Source of the DNA: an uncultured Clostridium sp.
Lineage (GTDB): Bacteria; Bacillota; Clostridia; Clostridiales; Clostridiaceae
Assembly: GCA_937927335.1 (NCBI GenBank)
Contig: CALBDU010000051.1
Coordinates: forward strand, 1 to 53,416
Direction of reading: 5' to 3'
DNA: 53,416 bases
The notes beneath the pieces are model-generated. The model was not told the origin of the DNA. It did not search any database and saw only the letters and a program-made list of their open reading frames with translations. A program made the position numbers and the translations under genes. Positions 50,562-53,416 of this stretch are shown here, piece after piece (position 1 is the stretch's first letter; the number at the start of each line of letters is the position of its first letter).

Positions 50562-50619
50562 GGGAAATAAATTTCTCACCAGATTGGGAAATTTATTTCC
50601 AGGTGGAAATTTTCATCCC
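50562..50619 (+). promoter_or_regulatory. Three dyad sites, probable activator-binding enhancer
   Basis: GGGAAATAAATTTCTC (50562-50577), GGGAAATTTATTTCCA (50586-50601) and TGGAAATTTTCATCCC (50604-50619) share the GGAAAT-n2-ATTTCC form. They lie 78-135 bases upstream of the sigma-54 -24 box, the usual place for an NtrC-type activator, centres 24 and 18 bases apart. Confidence 0.65.
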
Positions 50620-50696
50620 AGTTAAAACAAAGTTCCGTACAGGCAAAACCCATGAAAAGCACAGGTTAAACATTAGTTTTTCCTGTGTTTTTTTAT

Positions 50697-50711
50697 TGGC
50701 ATGAATTTTGC
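50697..50711 (+). promoter_or_regulatory. Sigma-54 promoter of ortAB
   Basis: TGGCATG, 4 bases, TTGC: matches TGGCACGN4TTGC with one mismatch, invariant GG and GC correctly spaced. Start of transcription about 50723, about 54 bases before the ortA ATG. Confidence 0.85.
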
Positions 50712-50776
50712 TCTTATAATATTTATCAAAGTTTTCAATATTACAAAAATTTAATTTGTTTTGTGAGGTGTAGTTG

Positions 50777-51085
50777 ATGAGTACAGTAAAAAAAGGTGAA
50801 TGGGTTCAAATACATGAAATTGTATTAAAGCCTGAAGAAAGAACAGGAAAAATTCCTGAAGAAACCAGGAAAGTACCTCTGGAATTATGGGTTAAGGGCT
50901 TCCTCAATGAAGATGCCAATATGGGAGAAAAGGTTGAAATAACTACTGTAACAGGCAGAACTGTAAGCGGAACTTTAGTGGATGTAAATCCTGTTTATAC
51001 ACACGGCTTTGGGGAAACCTTCGTACCTGAGCTTCTCCAGGTAGGGCTCCAGGCAAAAAGAATACTGAAGGGAGAGGAAAAATAA
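50777..51085 (+). CDS. ortA: 2-Amino-4-oxopentanoate thiolase, alpha subunit
   Basis: A 102-residue subunit of the thiolase that splits 2-amino-4-oxopentanoate with coenzyme A into acetyl-CoA and alanine in ornithine fermentation. The recognised stretch is KKGEWVQIHEIVLKPEERTG, then GFLNEDANMGEKVEITTVTG and NPVYTHGFGETFVPEL. ATG at 50777 is chosen with GAGGTG 6 bases upstream. It is followed by ortB with overlapping stop and start (TAATG). Both are driven by the upstream sigma-54 promoter. The ora, ord and orr genes that usually accompany ort genes are not in this window. Confidence 0.92.
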   Translation: MSTVKKGEWVQIHEIVLKPEERTGKIPEETRKVPLELWVKGFLNEDANMGEKVEITTVTGRTVSGTLVDVNPVYTHGFGETFVPELLQVGLQAKRILKGEEK

Positions 51086-52506
51086 TGGCTAGAGATATCA
51101 GTTATGATTCAGTTACTTCAAGAAGCAATGAAATAATAAAGGACGCCATAGGTGTTGATTATACCAGTTATGAAAGCGGAAATATAGCTTTCGATTATGA
51201 AAAAATGATGGCTGCCACAGGTTATTCACTGGATGAGGTTATCAAAATAAACAGTGAAACAGGTGTTGGCAATACTCCTCTATTGGAAATGAAAAACCTA
51301 ACAGCACTTGCAAGAAAGCTTTCCCCTGCAGGAAAAGGAGCCAGAATATTCGTTAAGGACGAGCAGTGCAATCCATCAGGAAGCTTTAAGGACAGAAGAG
51401 CAGCTCTTTCAGTTTATCAGGCTCAAAAAATGGGTTATAAGGGTGTAGTTGCAGCTACCAGCGGAAACTACGGCGCAGCTGTTGCCTCCCAGGCAGCAAA
51501 AAGAAACCTGAAATGCATAATTGTCCAGGAATGCTATGATTCAAGAAAAGTTGGACAGCCTGAAATACTTGAAAAACAAAGAAAGTGCGAAAATTTAGGA
51601 GCAGAGGTAATCCAGCTTACAGTAGGACCTGAGCTTCATTACACCTTCCTGAGAGTGCTGGAGGACACAGGCTACTTTAATGCATCACTGTATTCCTTCT
51701 TTGCCATAGCCGGAACAGAATCCCTGGGCTATGAGCTTGCAACCCAATGCAAGGAAATGGTTGGACGTTTCCCTGACTACGTTATTGCAACCCAGGCCGG
51801 CGGCGGAAACCTCACTGGAACAGCAAGAGGACTTATAAAAGCCGGAGCTGTTGATACAAAGGTTTATGGAGCCAGCGTTGACTTAAAGGGACTTCATATG
51901 GCTTCAGACACAGACTTCAACAGAAAATCCTTTACTACAGGCCATACAGGCTTTGCTGTACCATATGCAACAAATCCTGACCATTCAGACGTTCCAAGAA
52001 GCGCAGCAAGAACCATGAGATATATGGATGAATTCCTTACTGTTAAACAGGGCGAGGTGTTCTATGTTACAGAGCTTCTGGCAAGCCTTGAAGGAATGGA
52101 AAGAGGCCCAGCCGGAAACACTTCCCTTACAGCTGCCTTTGCACTGGCAAGAGAGCTGGATGAAGACAAGATAATAATCGTACAGGAAACAGAGTATACC
52201 GGAGCGGGAAAAATGCCTCAGCCTCAGCTGTCCTTTGCGAGACAGAACGGCATAGAAATAAAATTTGGAAATCCTGATGACGATGTACCAGGAAAAGACA
52301 TAATCCTTCCTTCACATCCATCCATGATCAGAACCAGATATGCAGATATGGATAAGTTAAGAAAATCCTATATTAAAAATGCAGTTAAGCACGTGGATGC
52401 AACCTGGGCAGATGAAAAGGACATAGAATACCTGGTTGCCGAAACAAAATCCAACAGGGAATTTGTTGTGGAAGCCCTTAAGGAACTGAATATTGAAATA
52501 AGATAA
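51085..52506 (+). CDS. ortB: 2-Amino-4-oxopentanoate thiolase, beta subunit
   Basis: A 473-residue PLP enzyme subunit of the threonine synthase-like fold. The PLP lysine lies in PSGSFKDRRAALSVY; phosphate-loop region TSGNYGAAVASQAA and the Gly-rich AGGGNLTGTARG follow. It acts with OrtA. It is the second and last gene of the sigma-54 unit and is followed by a strong terminator, so the locus is limited to these two genes. Length and motifs fit OrtB of Clostridia. Confidence 0.94.
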   Translation: MARDISYDSVTSRSNEIIKDAIGVDYTSYESGNIAFDYEKMMAATGYSLDEVIKINSETGVGNTPLLEMKNLTALARKLSPAGKGARIFVKDEQCNPSGSFKDRRAALSVYQAQKMGYKGVVAATSGNYGAAVASQAAKRNLKCIIVQECYDSRKVGQPEILEKQRKCENLGAEVIQLTVGPELHYTFLRVLEDTGYFNASLYSFFAIAGTESLGYELATQCKEMVGRFPDYVIATQAGGGNLTGTARGLIKAGAVDTKVYGASVDLKGLHMASDTDFNRKSFTTGHTGFAVPYATNPDHSDVPRSAARTMRYMDEFLTVKQGEVFYVTELLASLEGMERGPAGNTSLTAAFALARELDEDKIIIVQETEYTGAGKMPQPQLSFARQNGIEIKFGNPDDDVPGKDIILPSHPSMIRTRYADMDKLRKSYIKNAVKHVDATWADEKDIEYLVAETKSNREFVVEALKELNIEIR

Positions 52507-52512
52507 AAATTG

Positions 52513-52546
52513 AGCTGCGCACCCATTTGGTGCGCAGCTTTTATTT
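52513..52546 (+). terminator. Strong terminator after ortB
   Basis: Perfect 11-pair stem AGCTGCGCACC/GGTGCGCAGCT with a 5-base loop and TTTATTTA tail. It also faces the end of the convergent fibronectin-repeat gene. Confidence 0.92.
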
Positions 52547-53416
52547 AGTCGCTGTCTGTGGTTGCATAAGCCGTATCGCTGTAGTCTGATTCCTCGTCAT
52601 CCACTACTGCTTTTACCTTGAAGTAATATTTTGTATCAGAATCAAGATCATCAAAGGTATAGGAGTTGTCAGCTGTTTCCTCAGAATCATAGCCTGAATC
52701 GCCGCTTGCCTTGTAGTAAACAATGTAGTAATCTGCATCATCCACCTCGTCCCAGCTTATTTCAATAGTGTCTGAGGAATCTGCATCGGCCTCCACATTT
52801 TCAGGCACGTCCACATCTTCATCATCATCATCTGTGGTTGCATAAACTGTATCGCTATAGTCTGATTCCTCGTCATCTACCATTGCTGTAACCCTGATGT
52901 AGTATTTTGTATCGGAATCAAGGTCATCTAAGGTAATGGAGTTGTCATCTGTTTCCTCTGAATCATAGTCCGAGTCACCGCTTGCCTTGTAATAAACAAT
53001 ATAGGAATCTGCATCATCCACCTCATCCCAGCTCACATCTATGCTGTCTGAGGAATCTGCGTCAGCCTCCACATCCTGAGGCACTTCCTCGTCCTCTTCG
53101 TCTGTAGTGGCATATACAGTGCTGCTGCATTCAGATTCAGTGCCGTCTATTACAGCAGAAACCTTGAAATAAACCTTTGTATCTTCATCAAGGTCGTCCA
53201 GTGTGAAGGAGGTTGATGTTTTCTTTACTGTTGTAAAGTCATCATCTCCGCTTTCCTTATAATAAACCTTATAGTAATCTGCATCGTCCACCGAATCCCA
53301 GGTAACCTTTATGCTTTCCGAGGACAATGCTTCTGCATCCACATCCTCTGGTTCGCTTACCTGAAGATCCTCTGTGACTGCTGAAACTGTGCTGCTGAAA
53401 TCCGACTCAGTATTAT
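52545..53416 (-). CDS. Fibronectin type III repeat protein, C-terminal part (cut by window edge)
   Basis: The C-terminal 290 or so residues of a longer protein whose frame runs open through the window edge. Three tandem fibronectin type III modules of about 90-92 residues each are seen (each with V-x-W-D-x-V-D-D-A-D-x-Y at the start, YYKxSGD, LDxDTKxYxxV and YATT at the end), with a fourth begun upstream. Period is about 276 bases, 270 for the last. Linkers and loops are extremely Asp/Glu-rich. It is probably a secreted or surface protein, but the N-terminus is not visible, so its catalytic or anchoring part is unknown. Confidence 0.88.
   Translation of the reverse strand, partial: NTESDFSSTVSAVTEDLQVSEPEDVDAEALSSESIKVTWDSVDDADYYKVYYKESGDDDFTTVKKTSTSFTLDDLDEDTKVYFKVSAVIDGTESECSSTVYATTDEEDEEVPQDVEADADSSDSIDVSWDEVDDADSYIVYYKASGDSDYDSEETDDNSITLDDLDSDTKYYIRVTAMVDDEESDYSDTVYATTDDDDEDVDVPENVEADADSSDTIEISWDEVDDADYYIVYYKASGDSGYDSEETADNSYTFDDLDSDTKYYFKVKAVVDDEESDYSDTAYATTDSD

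Noticed and set aside
52513..53416. Tandem repeat as a CRISPR or satellite array
   Set aside because: The period of about 276 bases keeps the reading frame and encodes fibronectin modules; it is a protein repeat.

Overview
The window looks like the chromosome of a low-GC, endospore-forming, amino-acid-fermenting anaerobe of the class Clostridia. The evidence is GGAGG-type ribosome sites throughout, CwlJ/GerQ/CotF spore genes, a complete Rnf complex, 2-amino-4-oxopentanoate thiolase (OrtAB), 2,3-diaminopropionate ammonia-lyase with a YgeY-type hydrolase, and a ydaO/yuaA c-di-AMP riboswitch. I see no tRNA, rRNA, CRISPR array or prophage.

Layout. 1-6.7 kb: a small flavin-binding protein, an AraC/GyrI regulator, DUF5317 and HD-GYP membrane proteins preceded by a 28-codon peptide gene, a hypothetical protein, and a YceG/TelA pair. 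6.7-16 kb: c-di-AMP riboswitch with a LysM-SleB hydrolase, SbcCD with an MFS carrier, cwlJ-gerQ, and an IS1595-like element whose transposase appears to have lost its catalytic residues. 16-21 kb: a drug-efflux MFS, a MacB-like ABC pair, DUF4418 and a YdjY lipoprotein. 21-24 kb: a four-gene operon with two DivIVA-like coiled-coil proteins, a polysaccharide-deacetylase-fold protein lacking metal ligands, and a protein of unknown function. 24-28.3 kb: zinc ribbon, TatD, Mrp ATPase and small coat proteins. 28.3-34 kb: rseC-rnfCDGEAB. 34.6-37 kb: ygeX-ygeY. 37.5-40 kb: TtcA and a Na+/H+ antiporter with a structured leader. 40-44 kb: a MarR regulator with an in-frame TGA, an AhpD-like protein, lipoyl-domain Lpd and LplA. 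44-47 kb: MerR, methyltransferase and DEAD-box helicase. 47-52.5 kb: a histidine kinase and sigma-54 activator, then ortAB behind a near-consensus sigma-54 promoter with three upstream dyads. The right edge cuts an acidic fibronectin-III repeat protein.

How parts fit. ortAB yields acetyl-CoA and alanine from ornithine breakdown and YgeX yields pyruvate from diaminopropionate; Rnf couples reduced ferredoxin to NAD+ and an ion gradient, which an antiporter can use. The kinase has a periplasmic solute-binding domain and its partner activator is immediately upstream of ortAB, suggesting amino-acid-responsive control. AhpD, lipoyl-Lpd and LplA carry the parts of an Lpd-lipoyl-AhpD thiol relay.

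Most unusual features: a dispersed 20-22 bp sequence in nine copies that forms the ends of the IS1595-like element and also two roughly 50 bp perfect-arm palindromes; the MarR TGA; the peptide/inverted-repeat leader before the HD-GYP gene; and the antiporter leader RNA.
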